Assembly (NCBI GenBank): GCA_946611595.1
Contig: CAMODY010000074.1
Span: 1 to 8,367, forward strand
DNA from: an uncultured Clostridia bacterium
GTDB lineage: Bacteria > Bacillota > Clostridia > Lachnospirales > Lachnospiraceae
DNA: 8,367 nucleotides
Reading direction: 5' to 3'
The translations under genes were made by a program, and so were the position numbers. The notes below the pieces were generated by a model that did not search any database, was not told the origin of the DNA, and was given only the letters and a program-made list of their open reading frames with translations. The number at the start of each line of letters is the position of its first letter. Within the stretch, counting starts at the first letter, position 1. This document shows, one piece after another, positions 1 to 6,858 of this stretch.

Positions 1-50
1 TGCTCATCCAGCTGATCTAAAATATGCTGCACTCGTTCTGCTTTTTTCAC
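1..50 (-). CDS. 5' fragment of a gene overlapping mfd, possibly nth (endonuclease III)
   Basis: An open frame starts at GTG (48-50) and runs off the window edge. It gives 16 residues, VKKAERVQHILDQLDE. The start overlaps the mfd stop codon in the arrangement GTGA, and a strong AGGAGGAGGAA Shine-Dalgarno sits just upstream inside the end of mfd, so translational coupling with mfd is likely. A short basic start followed by an amphipathic helix matches the usual N-terminus of endonuclease III, a [4Fe-4S] DNA glycosylase/AP lyase of base-excision repair. None of the catalytic helix-hairpin-helix or cysteine cluster is in view, so the family call is a guess from 16 residues. That some gene starts here is much surer than its name. 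Confidence 0.5.
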   Translation of the reverse strand, partial: MKKAERVQHILDQLDE

Positions 51-3000
51 AGTTGTTCCTCCTCCTGGTTTTGAACGGTCTCTTTATCCAAAATCAATTC
101 TGAAAGCCCATCAAAGAATTCAAATAAAACATTCTGCATCTGGTCAATTGTCTTTGGCGGATTCGGCGGCCTAAAGACAAAGTATGGCTGAGAGTCTGCG
201 ACAAAGCGAAGCACCTGCTCATTCTTTTCCGGGCGTCCGCTTCCAAAACTTCCAAAGCGTGCCGGTCTGTCTTTTGCAGCGTCCAATTTGTTTCCTTCAT
301 TATAGGATTTCAAAAACTCAAACATTTTATAAGTATCGATCGGCGCAGCCTTATACATGCTGATCTTATATTCACTTCTGCTGCCTGCAATTTCCGTGAT
401 ATAGACAGCATGAGCTCTTGCCTTCAGCAGCGCAACCTTGAGCAGATTTTCCGTTACTTCCGGAATCTCTCCAAAGCGGTCGATCAGCTCGCTTTCGATA
501 TCTTCACGATCCTCTGCACTTGTAATGGCAGAAATCTTTTTATACATGTTCAGTTTTTCAAATTCGTTCGTGATATAAGTTGCAGGAATAAATCCGTCAA
601 TTTTAAGATCAACAGTCGTTTCGTAATCTGCAAGCACGCGCTCGCCTTTCAGGAAAGAAACTGCCTCATTCAGCATCTTGCAGTAGAGTTCATATCCAAC
701 TGCTTCCATATGGCCGCTCTGCTCTGCACCAAGTACGTTTCCGGCACCACGGATCTCAAGATCTCGCATAGCGATCTTGATTCCGCTTCCAAGGTCTGAA
801 AACTCCCGGATCGCTTTGAGTCTCTTCTCTGCAACTTCCCGGATCAGCTTATCTTTCCGGTACATTAAAAATGCATATGCCGTCCGGTTCGTACGGCCCA
901 CGCGGCCACGAAGCTGATAGAGCTGACTGAGTCCGAAGCGGTCCGCATCGTGAATGATGATCGTATTCACATTGGAGATATCCATGCCGGTCTCAATGAT
1001 CGTCGTGGAAACTAAGACATCAATATCACCGGCTGTGAAATCCTCCATGAGGCCCTCTAAGGTTTTCGCCGCCATTTTTCCATGCGCATACTGCACATTC
1101 AGATCCGGCACCATATTCTGGATCTTAGCCGCGATCATATCGATACTGTTTGTCAGGTTATAAACATAATAAACCTGGCCACCTCTTCTTGCTTCCCTAA
1201 GAATAGCTTCTTTGACCGCTTCATCAGAATACTCCATGACATAGGTCTGGATCGGCACACGGTCAACTGGCGGCTCAGTTAAAAGGCTCATGTCGCGGAT
1301 TCCGGAAAGAGACATATGGAGCGTTCTCGGAATCGGCGTAGCACTTAAGGTAAGTACATCCACATTTTTCCGGAGCTGTTTGATCTTCTCCTTATGGGAG
1401 ACGCCAAAGCGCTGCTCCTCATCTACGATCAAAAGACCTAAATCTTTAAATTCGATATCCTTACTTAAGAGGCGATGCGTTCCGACTACAATATCGACCA
1501 TTCCCTTTTTTATTTCGGCCACGATCTCCTTCTGCTGCTTTCCGGAGGAAAAACGAGAGAGCTGTGCAGTTGTAACCGGGTAGCCCTTCATGCGGCTTAC
1601 GATCGTGTTGTAGTGCTGCTGTGCAAGGATTGTCGTCGGCACAAGGAACGCCACCTGTTTGCCCTCCTGGACGGCTTTAAACGCAGCCCTTAAAGCAACT
1701 TCCGTTTTTCCAAAGCCAACATCTCCGCAGATCAGACGGTCCATGATCTTGGTTGATTCCATGTCCGCTTTTACCGCATCGATTGCCCGCAGCTGGTCCT
1801 CTGTTTCTTCAAACTCAAACTGTTCTTCAAACTCCTGCTGCCATACAGTATCCGGCATAAACTTATGTCCGGCACTGTTTTGCCGCTCCGCATAGAGCGC
1901 AACCAGTTCCGCTGCAATATCCTTAACGGAAGCACGAACACGCGCTTTCGTATTATTCCATTCCTTGCTTCCGAGCTTATGGATCTTTGGCTTTGCGCCT
2001 TCGCTTCCGGCATACTTTTGGATCTTATCGAATTGCGTCGCCAGCACATAAAGACTGGAATTTCCCGCGTAATCGATCTTCATGTAGTCCTTTTCCGTAC
2101 CGTCTACGGCAATACGTTCAATGCCGCGATAGATGCCGACTCCGTGCTGTTCGTGCACCACATAATCTCCGATATTCAGATCCGTAAAGTCTTTGATCGG
2201 ATCCCCGGAAAAACGTTTTCTTTTTCGTTTCTTTGCTTTACGAACGCCAAAGATATCTACCTCGGAGATCATGGCGAATTTATCATCCGGATAGGAAAAT
2301 CCTATGCGCACCGCGCCAACCTGCACATTCGGCTCTACGCCCTTTTCCTGCAGTTCTTTGATCAGGCGCTCTGCACGCAGATTACTGGCTGTAAAGAGCG
2401 TGACCGTCCATCCGTCCTTCCGGTACTTTTTAAGGTCCTCTACCAGATCATCGAAACGGCCGTTATAAGAAGGAATATTACGGGCATTTACAGGAATGGT
2501 TTTTATAGCCGGAAGTTCTTCATAGCCTGCACCAAGCAGAGAAAGTTCCAGGCAATTGCGTTTTTGAAACTCTTCTAAAAGCTGTTCATCAAAGATCGCT
2601 TCTGTAAAGATCTTGGATGGCTCGTCCAGTACAAATAAAGTATGTTCATCAAAGTATTCAAAGAAATCGACGTGAGAAGAAAGTTCCGCGCTTTCGTCTG
2701 TTTCATCTTCTCCCGGCTGCTCGCTTACAGCCGGAAATACCTCAAAGGCTTCTACCGTTTCAATCGAACGCTGGCTTTCCACATCAAAAAGTTTGATTGA
2801 CTCAACTTCATCTCCCCAAAGGTCGATACGGTAAGGAGCACTTTCCGTATATGGGAAAATGTCTACGATATTTCCCCTCAAAGAAAACTCGCCATGGGAA
2901 CTGACCTGAGATTCGTTTTCATATCCGAAGGAGACCAGCTTTTTAGCAAGTTCTTCCAGATTCAATGCCTCGCCTTGTTTGATCGTGATCAGTTCCTGCT

Positions 3001-3376
3001 CGATTTGGTCAAAACTTTGGAATTTTTCCGCAAATGCATCCAGCGTCGTAATGACGGTAAGCTTTTCGCCGGAAAACAGTCGTTTTACGACTTCGAGGCG
3101 CTGTTCGGAAAGGTAACTTCCGCGAATGTCCGCCTGGTCAAAGAGCGGATCCTTTGCCGGATAATAGACAGCTGCTTTGTCGAATGCAGTGTAGTTATTT
3201 AAGATCTCAAGTGCTTTCTGCTCATCAAAAGTAACGATGACTTTACAGCCAAAGCCATCGCCAAGTCCCCAAAGAAGGTGCTCTGTCTGACTCGGCACGC
3301 AGCCGGTTAAAAGCGTCGTCCCTTCTTTGAGCGCAGTTTTTATCTGCTCAAGCAAAACTTTTTGAAACTGTCCCAC
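47..3376 (-). CDS. mfd: Transcription-repair coupling factor Mfd
   Basis: Mfd is an ATP-driven DNA translocase that pushes stalled RNA polymerase off DNA at lesions and recruits UvrA for nucleotide excision repair. The 1109-residue product has the full family layout. A UvrB-like N-terminal module covers roughly residues 10-350. The CarD-type RNA-polymerase interaction domain starts near 402 (GDYVVHEQHGVGIY) and runs to about 480. RecG-like translocase motifs follow: Walker A GDVGFGKTE at 551-559, DEEQ at 652-655, SATPIPRT at 678-685, and QLRGRVGR at 821-828. The C-terminal inhibitory domain fills about 930-1100. The start codon is GTG at 3374-3376, preceded by TAGGAA that overlaps the pth stop. 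Only 11 nt separate it from pth, so the two are cotranscribed. Length and motifs are complete and nothing looks broken. Confidence 0.97.
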   Translation of the reverse strand: MGQFQKVLLEQIKTALKEGTTLLTGCVPSQTEHLLWGLGDGFGCKVIVTFDEQKALEILNNYTAFDKAAVYYPAKDPLFDQADIRGSYLSEQRLEVVKRLFSGEKLTVITTLDAFAEKFQSFDQIEQELITIKQGEALNLEELAKKLVSFGYENESQVSSHGEFSLRGNIVDIFPYTESAPYRIDLWGDEVESIKLFDVESQRSIETVEAFEVFPAVSEQPGEDETDESAELSSHVDFFEYFDEHTLFVLDEPSKIFTEAIFDEQLLEEFQKRNCLELSLLGAGYEELPAIKTIPVNARNIPSYNGRFDDLVEDLKKYRKDGWTVTLFTASNLRAERLIKELQEKGVEPNVQVGAVRIGFSYPDDKFAMISEVDIFGVRKAKKRKRKRFSGDPIKDFTDLNIGDYVVHEQHGVGIYRGIERIAVDGTEKDYMKIDYAGNSSLYVLATQFDKIQKYAGSEGAKPKIHKLGSKEWNNTKARVRASVKDIAAELVALYAERQNSAGHKFMPDTVWQQEFEEQFEFEETEDQLRAIDAVKADMESTKIMDRLICGDVGFGKTEVALRAAFKAVQEGKQVAFLVPTTILAQQHYNTIVSRMKGYPVTTAQLSRFSSGKQQKEIVAEIKKGMVDIVVGTHRLLSKDIEFKDLGLLIVDEEQRFGVSHKEKIKQLRKNVDVLTLSATPIPRTLHMSLSGIRDMSLLTEPPVDRVPIQTYVMEYSDEAVKEAILREARRGGQVYYVYNLTNSIDMIAAKIQNMVPDLNVQYAHGKMAAKTLEGLMEDFTAGDIDVLVSTTIIETGMDISNVNTIIIHDADRFGLSQLYQLRGRVGRTNRTAYAFLMYRKDKLIREVAEKRLKAIREFSDLGSGIKIAMRDLEIRGAGNVLGAEQSGHMEAVGYELYCKMLNEAVSFLKGERVLADYETTVDLKIDGFIPATYITNEFEKLNMYKKISAITSAEDREDIESELIDRFGEIPEVTENLLKVALLKARAHAVYITEIAGSRSEYKISMYKAAPIDTYKMFEFLKSYNEGNKLDAAKDRPARFGSFGSGRPEKNEQVLRFVADSQPYFVFRPPNPPKTIDQMQNVLFEFFDGLSELILDKETVQNQEEEQL

Positions 3377-3387
3377 GTTTTTTATTC

Positions 3388-3948
3388 CTAGTTAAAGTGA
3401 TTCATGGCATGATCCATGCCGTTTCCGATGATATCAACTGCCGCATCCGCAGCTTTGTTAAATGCCTCTTCCATGATCTGACGGGTCTCTTTATCAAAAT
3501 GGCCGAGTACGTAATCTACCATATCAACTTGCTCCGGGTGCTTTCCGATCCCGATACGGATACGTGCAAATTCTTCTGTACCTAACATCGAAATAATGCT
3601 TTTCATTCCGTTATGACTTCCGGCAGATCCCTTTTTCCGAATCCTTAAGCGGCCTTCTTCTAAATCCGCATCGTCATAAATTACAATAAGCCCCTCTTTC
3701 GGATCGATCTTATAAAAACGGCAGACAGCTTTAATGGCATTTCCGCTTAAATTCATAAAGGTAAGCGGCTTAACCAAAAGCACTTTTTCTCCGCCGATCA
3801 CAGCCTTTCCGACCAGTGCATTAAAGACTGTCTTTTTCATTTTGACATTAAGGCGCTCAGCTAAAACATCGATCGTATCAAAGCCCACATTATGTCTTGT
3901 CTTTGCATATTTATCTGTTGGATTTCCAAGTCCCGCTATCAGAAACAT
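3388..3948 (-). CDS. pth: Peptidyl-tRNA hydrolase
   Basis: Pth cleaves the ester bond of peptidyl-tRNAs released from stalled ribosomes, recycling tRNA in the cytoplasm. The 186-residue product has the usual size. It opens with the family signature IAGLGNP (residues 4-10) and TRHNVGF (17-23), where His19 is the catalytic base. Other conserved substrate-binding positions are Asn66 in FMNLSG, Asp92 in IYDDADL and Asn113 in SHNGMKS, by comparison with E. coli Asn68, Asp93 and Asn114. The ATG at 3946-3948 follows an AAAGGA Shine-Dalgarno with about 9 nt spacing. It is the first gene after its own promoter (4054-4082) and is followed 11 nt later by mfd. In Bacillus the orthologue (spoVC) has the same prs-side and mfd-side neighbours. 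Confidence 0.97.
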   Translation of the reverse strand: MFLIAGLGNPTDKYAKTRHNVGFDTIDVLAERLNVKMKKTVFNALVGKAVIGGEKVLLVKPLTFMNLSGNAIKAVCRFYKIDPKEGLIVIYDDADLEEGRLRIRKKGSAGSHNGMKSIISMLGTEEFARIRIGIGKHPEQVDMVDYVLGHFDKETRQIMEEAFNKAADAAVDIIGNGMDHAMNHFN

Positions 3949-3971
3949 TTTTCTTTATCCTTTTCTTTATT

Positions 3972-4042
3972 TTGCATGCACCTTAGGCTTTCAGCCTGAT
4001 GCCATGCAAGAGTGCCGGAAATCAATAAAGACCCCGGCTCTT
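3972..4042 (-). promoter_or_regulatory. Structured pth leader with two adjacent hairpins
   Basis: The roughly 98-nt pth leader can fold into two consecutive stems on the minus-strand RNA. The first (4008-4042) pairs AAGA-GCCGG with CCGGC-(AC bulge)-TCTT. The second (3972-4009) is near-perfect: TTGCATG pairs with CATGCAA, CATC with GGTG, and AGGCT with AGCCT around a GAA loop, giving about 16 bp. The two stems compete for two bases at 4008-4009. No T-run follows on the minus strand, so it is not a terminator of the usual kind. The second stem ends about 14 nt before the Shine-Dalgarno. It may protect the mRNA or regulate pth. I do not recognise it as a known riboswitch or protein-binding leader. 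Confidence 0.5.
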
Positions 4043-4053
4043 TTCGTATCTCG

Positions 4054-4082
4054 ATTATAAAGGGTCGCCCTATTTGTTGCAA
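4054..4082 (-). promoter_or_regulatory. Sigma-A-type promoter for pth-mfd
   Basis: On the minus strand a TTGCAA -35 (4077-4082) is followed after exactly 17 bp by a perfect TATAAT -10 (4054-4059). This predicts a start site near 4047 and a leader of about 98 nt. The spacer contains a small dyad, AGGG-cga-CCCT (4061-4071), which could be an operator but is too short to claim. The promoter lies just downstream of the terminator at 4149-4190, which fits an independent pth-mfd unit rather than read-through from prs. Confidence 0.8.
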
Positions 4083-4148
4083 GAAAAGAAACAAATGCGT
4101 GACATATATAACAGTTCTAATATATGCATTTTTTGTATATATTATGAT

Positions 4149-4190
4149 AAAGAAAAAGCAAGACGTGGCATAGCCAGCTTGCTTCTTCTT
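4149..4190 (-). terminator. Intrinsic terminator between the 6S RNA/prs region and pth
   Basis: On the minus strand AAGCAAG (4178-4184) pairs with CTTGCTT (4156-4162). An inner TGGC/GCCA stem closes a TAT loop, and the tail is TTTTTCTTT (4149-4157). Purines on the 5' side extend the stem against the T tail. This is a textbook Rho-independent terminator and the only strong one between prs and pth, so it probably ends transcripts that read through the 6S-like RNA. The T tail exists only on the minus strand. Confidence 0.85.
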
Positions 4191-4366
4191 CAGGCCTGTA
4201 TAGCTTTACGCTATATCAAGAACTAATTGTTTTAAATCGTATCTTTCTCCAATCTGAATCATAAAAGACTGATCAGGAATTCTATAACCAGGTTTTCAAA
4301 AAATCAGATCTGAAATTCTAACTCCGACAAAGCAGGATGATCAAAGCTGATCAGGAATTAAACATC
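4191..4366. other. Unassigned non-coding stretch with short repeats
   Basis: I see no protein gene, tRNA or recognisable RNA family here. It holds a 13-bp direct repeat (4269-4281 and 4347-4359), a TGATCA-aagc-TGATCA dyad (4338-4353) and a TATAGC-tttac-GCTATA inverted repeat (4199-4215) close to the terminator. It is AT-rich and lies between the likely end of the 6S-like RNA and the terminator. It could be a second small RNA, the 3' tail of a longer precursor, or simple spacer. Confidence 0.4.
4269..4359. repeat. Pair of 13-bp direct repeats (CTGATCAGGAATT)
   Basis: Identical copies lie at 4269-4281 and 4347-4359, 78 bp apart start to start. Each contains the palindrome CTGATCAG. The second copy also forms a hairpin-capable dyad with a neighbouring TGATCA at 4338-4343. 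No function is evident. They may be small protein-binding sites, pairing elements of an RNA, or a chance recurrence. Confidence 0.5.
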
Positions 4367-4391
4367 CCGAATGTGAAATTACAATTTCGGG
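4366..4391 (-). terminator. Weak terminator-like hairpin after the 6S-like RNA
   Basis: CCCGAA (4386-4391) can pair with TTCGGG (4366-4371) on the minus strand around a 14-nt loop. The following bases are ATGTTTAATT, only a loose T tract. It begins 1 nt after the closing stem of the 6S-like RNA and could mark its 3' end or a processing point. The lack of a solid T run makes efficient termination doubtful. Confidence 0.35.
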
Positions 4392-4392
4392 T

Positions 4393-4601
4393 GGAACTTA
4401 GCTCCCTGTTTTCGTAACTGCCCTGTCCACACAGAACACCGTCTCCCGATCACGAAGCAGATGCCCCGGTATTCAAGACTGAAACAATCCCAGTTTGAAA
4501 GCTCCTAAGCATTTAATGACTAATAACAACCTTTTGCACAAATACCCCGGGTGGACACGTTAAGTGAAAATATCCGGTCAGAATAAGCCTACTAAGTTGC
4601 C
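4393..4601 (-). ncRNA. ssrS: Candidate 6S RNA
   Basis: 6S RNA mimics an open promoter and sequesters housekeeping RNA polymerase. Here a roughly 209-nt minus-strand segment has the expected nested fold. The closing stem pairs AACTTAG (4592-4598) with CTAAGTT (4395-4401), extended by GG/CC past a bulged C. Next comes a large asymmetric internal loop, then TGTCCAC (4551-4557) pairing with GTGGACA (4424-4430), then GGTATT (4541-4546) with AATACC (4468-4473). The 5' side of the internal loop reads CTGACCGGATATTTTCA (4565-4581). This closely resembles the E. coli 6S central-bubble strand as I remember it (CTGAGCCGATATTTCA), and shares TGACCG with the B. subtilis 6S-1 product-RNA template. Size, bubble position and motif together favour 6S RNA. 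No match to RNase P, tmRNA or SRP RNA motifs was seen. The exact ends are estimates. Confidence 0.65.
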
Positions 4602-4606
4602 TGGCC

Positions 4607-4678
4607 ATTCAATGCGTCAAAAGAGTTTTTAGTCAAACCCAACAGTGGTATTATACCACTTTCAGCAGACAATATCTA
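4607..4678 (-). promoter_or_regulatory. Candidate promoter(s) for the 6S-like RNA
   Basis: Two options lie on the minus strand just after prs. The nearer has TTGACT (4631-4636), an 18-bp spacer and TTGAAT (4607-4612), predicting a start at about 4600, which is where the closing stem begins. The farther has a perfect TATAAT (4650-4655) with a weak TAGATA (4673-4678) that overlaps the prs stop codon, predicting a start near 4643 and a 5'-extended precursor. The TATAAT sits in the middle of the palindrome AGTGGTA-tta-TACCACT (4644-4660). I cannot choose between them, and both could be used. Confidence 0.45.
4644..4660. repeat. Perfect 17-bp inverted repeat after prs
   Basis: AGTGGTA and TACCACT flank a TTA centre, giving a 7-bp stem 16 bp past the prs stop. 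It could be a hairpin that ends or stabilises the prs message, although only GTTGGGTTTG follows on the minus strand, a poor T tract. It could equally be an operator over the embedded TATAAT. Confidence 0.6.
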
Positions 4679-5881
4679 CTCTAACTTATCAATGTCCTCA
4701 TTTGAGAGCTCGCCCTTGTTGTAGCGCTGGATCAAAGTCTTGATCTTTGCTGACGGGTCCAGCAAATCGCTGATGGATACGTCGTGGTTGAGACTGTCAA
4801 TAATGTAGGACATGTATTTGGACATATCAACATTAATGAAATAGTCTCTCTTTAAGAGCTCCGGATCCTGATATGTTAAGTTTGTACAGCAGACTCGGTT
4901 GATAAGTCCCTGCTCACATGCGTCGTCGAACTTTTTCAAACCATTCGTAAACAGACCAAAGGTAGCAAAGATAAATACGCGATTTGCGCCTCGTTCTTTT
5001 ACGTCCTTGGCAGTATCGATCATGCTGCCGCCGGAAGAGATCATATCATCAACAATGATAACGTCTTTTCCTTTGAGGTCCGTGCCCAAATACTCATGAG
5101 CGACGATCGGGTTTGAGCCATTTACAACTTGTGTATAGTCTCTTCTCTTGTAGAACATACCCATGTCGATGCCAAGCACGCTGGCAAAATACACGGAACG
5201 GTCTAATGCGCCTTCATCCGGGGAGATCATCATCAAATGATCCTTATCAAACTTAATATCCTTTTCATATCTGCAAAGGTTTTTAAGGAACTGATAGGAT
5301 GGTTTGATATTCTCAAATCCGTTTAAAGGTGCTGCCTGGATAACCCGAGGGTCGTGAGCGTCAAACGTAATTAAGTTGTCAACGCCCATATGATAAAGCT
5401 CTGTAAGACCCATGGCGCAGTCTAATGACTCACGTCCGGTTCTTTTGTGCTGTCTGCTTTCATATAAGAAAGGCATAATAACGGTGATACGTTTTGCTTT
5501 GCCGCCGACTGCACCGATAATACGCTTAAGATCCTGGAAATGATCATCCGGGCTCATGCGGTTCGGTTTGCCGGCCATACTGTACTCTAAGCTGTTGTTA
5601 CAAACATCAACGATCAAGAAGAGGTCTTTTCCGCGAACACTTTCTTTCAGAAGTCCCTTTGCTTCGCCCGAGCCGAAACGCGGTGTTTCCGCTGCGATAA
5701 TGAAAGTGTCTTTTTCGTAACCGGAAAAGGCGATCGTGTTCTTCAGGTCACTTTCCCTGTTTTTACGCCAGTTGGTAATGTAACGGTCAATTTTCCGGCC
5801 CATTTCCGTACAGCTCGATAACGGAATAATTCCAAGTGGCCCTACAGGTATGGTGTTGATTGCGATTTCTTCACGCAGCAT
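4676..5881 (-). CDS. prs: Ribose-phosphate pyrophosphokinase (PRPP synthetase), long form
   Basis: The enzyme transfers pyrophosphate from ATP to ribose 5-phosphate, making PRPP for purine, pyrimidine, NAD, histidine and tryptophan synthesis. Visible family features in order are PRFGSGE (67-73) with SVRGKDLFLI (81-90), the RQHKR loop (143-147), FDAHDP (173-178) with the ligand-binding His176, ISPDEG (219-224), the catalytic-loop KRR at 245-247 (equivalent to E. coli Lys194 and Arg196), and the PRPP loop IIVDDMISSGGS (275-286). At 401 residues it is about 80 longer than the usual 310-320. Extra sequence lies before residue 67, and there is a C-terminal tail from about 365. The ATG is 2 nt after the helicase-loader stop, with GGAGG inside that gene, so it is the third gene of the operon. 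Long forms of this kind are, as I recall, typical of Lachnospiraceae. Confidence 0.93.
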   Translation of the reverse strand: MLREEIAINTIPVGPLGIIPLSSCTEMGRKIDRYITNWRKNRESDLKNTIAFSGYEKDTFIIAAETPRFGSGEAKGLLKESVRGKDLFLIVDVCNNSLEYSMAGKPNRMSPDDHFQDLKRIIGAVGGKAKRITVIMPFLYESRQHKRTGRESLDCAMGLTELYHMGVDNLITFDAHDPRVIQAAPLNGFENIKPSYQFLKNLCRYEKDIKFDKDHLMMISPDEGALDRSVYFASVLGIDMGMFYKRRDYTQVVNGSNPIVAHEYLGTDLKGKDVIIVDDMISSGGSMIDTAKDVKERGANRVFIFATFGLFTNGLKKFDDACEQGLINRVCCTNLTYQDPELLKRDYFINVDMSKYMSYIIDSLNHDVSISDLLDPSAKIKTLIQRYNKGELSNEDIDKLE

Positions 5882-5883
5882 AT

Positions 5884-6858
5884 TTAGTTTTCCTCCAATT
5901 TTTTCGTCATGCGTATATCGTTTCCAAGTAGCCTGATAAATGTATATTTATTAGCAATGCGGGAAAAGATTCGTTCTGAATAATTATCCTGCAGCTGCTT
6001 CAGCGAAAGATTGGTAGATATGATCGTATGCTTCTTGCCCAGAATACGTTCATTAACGCAATTAAATAATTGTGTGGCAGTAAAGGAGTTTACCATCTCT
6101 GTACCTAAATCGTCAATGATCAGAAGATCACAATCATAAATATGTTTTTTTACAAATTCGCTGGATGCTCCTTCGGACCCGGTTCGGAAGGATCCGAAGG
6201 TAACATCCGACAGTATATCAAACAGCCTGATGGCTGATAGGTACACTACGAAATATCCCTGATCCAATAATTCCTTCGCGATGCAGTTGGTGAGGAAAGT
6301 CTTCCCGACCCCTGCTGCACCGGTGATGAAGAGATTATCTTCTGAGTGGGAGAAATCACGAATGAAGCTCTTAGCTTTCTGCAAAGCATTCTTTGCTGCA
6401 TCTAAAGCCTCTCCGTTCGGATAGTATTTGAAAGAATACGTTCCAAAGTTTTCTTCTTTCAAAACTTCCTTAATGTTTGACTGGTCATAGAGAATATTGG
6501 TAACCCTCTCCTTAAAACAGGTACAGAGTTCGTTTCCGACATAACCGGTATCCTGGCATTTTCCGCAGCTGTAGTGCGGAGCAAGGTCTTCCTCTGTGAA
6601 TCCGGCTTCAGACAAAACTTTGTTCTTCTCTGCTTTCAAAGAAGCAAGCTGGTCCTTATAAGAACCCGGCAGAGTTTTCCCTGAGATCCTGGATATCGCC
6701 TCGGAAACGGATAGGCCTGCGATCTCGTCCTCTATGTCCTTAAGCTTAGGGACCTGTCTTTCGATCTTCTCCCTGCGCTCCCTTAATTCCCTGGCAGCTT
6801 CGAGCTGTTTCTCATCATATTCTTTTAAGATCTGTTCAAAGGCTGTCCGGGTAATCAT
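5884..6858 (-). CDS. DnaI/DnaC-type AAA+ replicative helicase loader
   Basis: This ATPase is predicted to load the replicative DnaB-family helicase onto single-stranded DNA at origins and restarted forks. The 324-residue product begins with a charged helical region (about 5-45). A zinc-binding cluster follows with Cys98, Cys101, Cys112 and Cys114 (CGKC and CTC), as in DnaI N-terminal domains. The AAA+ core shows Walker A GAAGVGKT (180-187), Walker B LLIIDDLG (245-252), sensor-1 STN (281-283) and the arginine-rich SERIFSRI box (294-301). The start ATG overlaps the upstream stop as ATGA. An in-frame TAA two codons upstream excludes a longer form, and the nearest GGAGGAG is about 14 nt away. Pairing with the DnaD-domain gene mirrors the Bacillus dnaB-dnaI pair. 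The name dnaC would also be used. Confidence 0.93.
   Translation of the reverse strand: MITRTAFEQILKEYDEKQLEAARELRERREKIERQVPKLKDIEDEIAGLSVSEAISRISGKTLPGSYKDQLASLKAEKNKVLSEAGFTEEDLAPHYSCGKCQDTGYVGNELCTCFKERVTNILYDQSNIKEVLKEENFGTYSFKYYPNGEALDAAKNALQKAKSFIRDFSHSEDNLFITGAAGVGKTFLTNCIAKELLDQGYFVVYLSAIRLFDILSDVTFGSFRTGSEGASSEFVKKHIYDCDLLIIDDLGTEMVNSFTATQLFNCVNERILGKKHTIISTNLSLKQLQDNYSERIFSRIANKYTFIRLLGNDIRMTKKLEEN

Noticed and set aside
1865..2578. 237-codon plus-strand open frame opposite mfd
   Set aside because: It is antisense to a fully conserved part of mfd, has no ribosome-binding site and shows no recognisable domain. Long antisense frames are common opposite well-coded genes.
3972..4009. 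Strong hairpin as an intrinsic terminator
   Set aside because: No T run follows it on the minus strand, and on the plus strand the T-rich flank lies on the 5' side rather than after the stem.
4380..4412. Possible T-box motif GGGTGGAAC on the plus strand
   Set aside because: The rest of the T-box core (CCGCG) is missing and no plus-strand gene follows. The sequence is better explained as the 3' side of the minus-strand 6S-like RNA.
4393..4601. tmRNA, RNase P RNA or SRP RNA as the identity of the structured RNA
   Set aside because: The RNase P GAGGAAAGTCC core, the tmRNA tRNA-like ends with CCA, and the SRP GGAAGCAGC-type loop are all absent on both strands.
4518..4610. 31-codon minus-strand frame starting ATGGCCAGG
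   Set aside because: It has no Shine-Dalgarno and lies wholly inside the 6S-like RNA, whose stems explain the sequence better.
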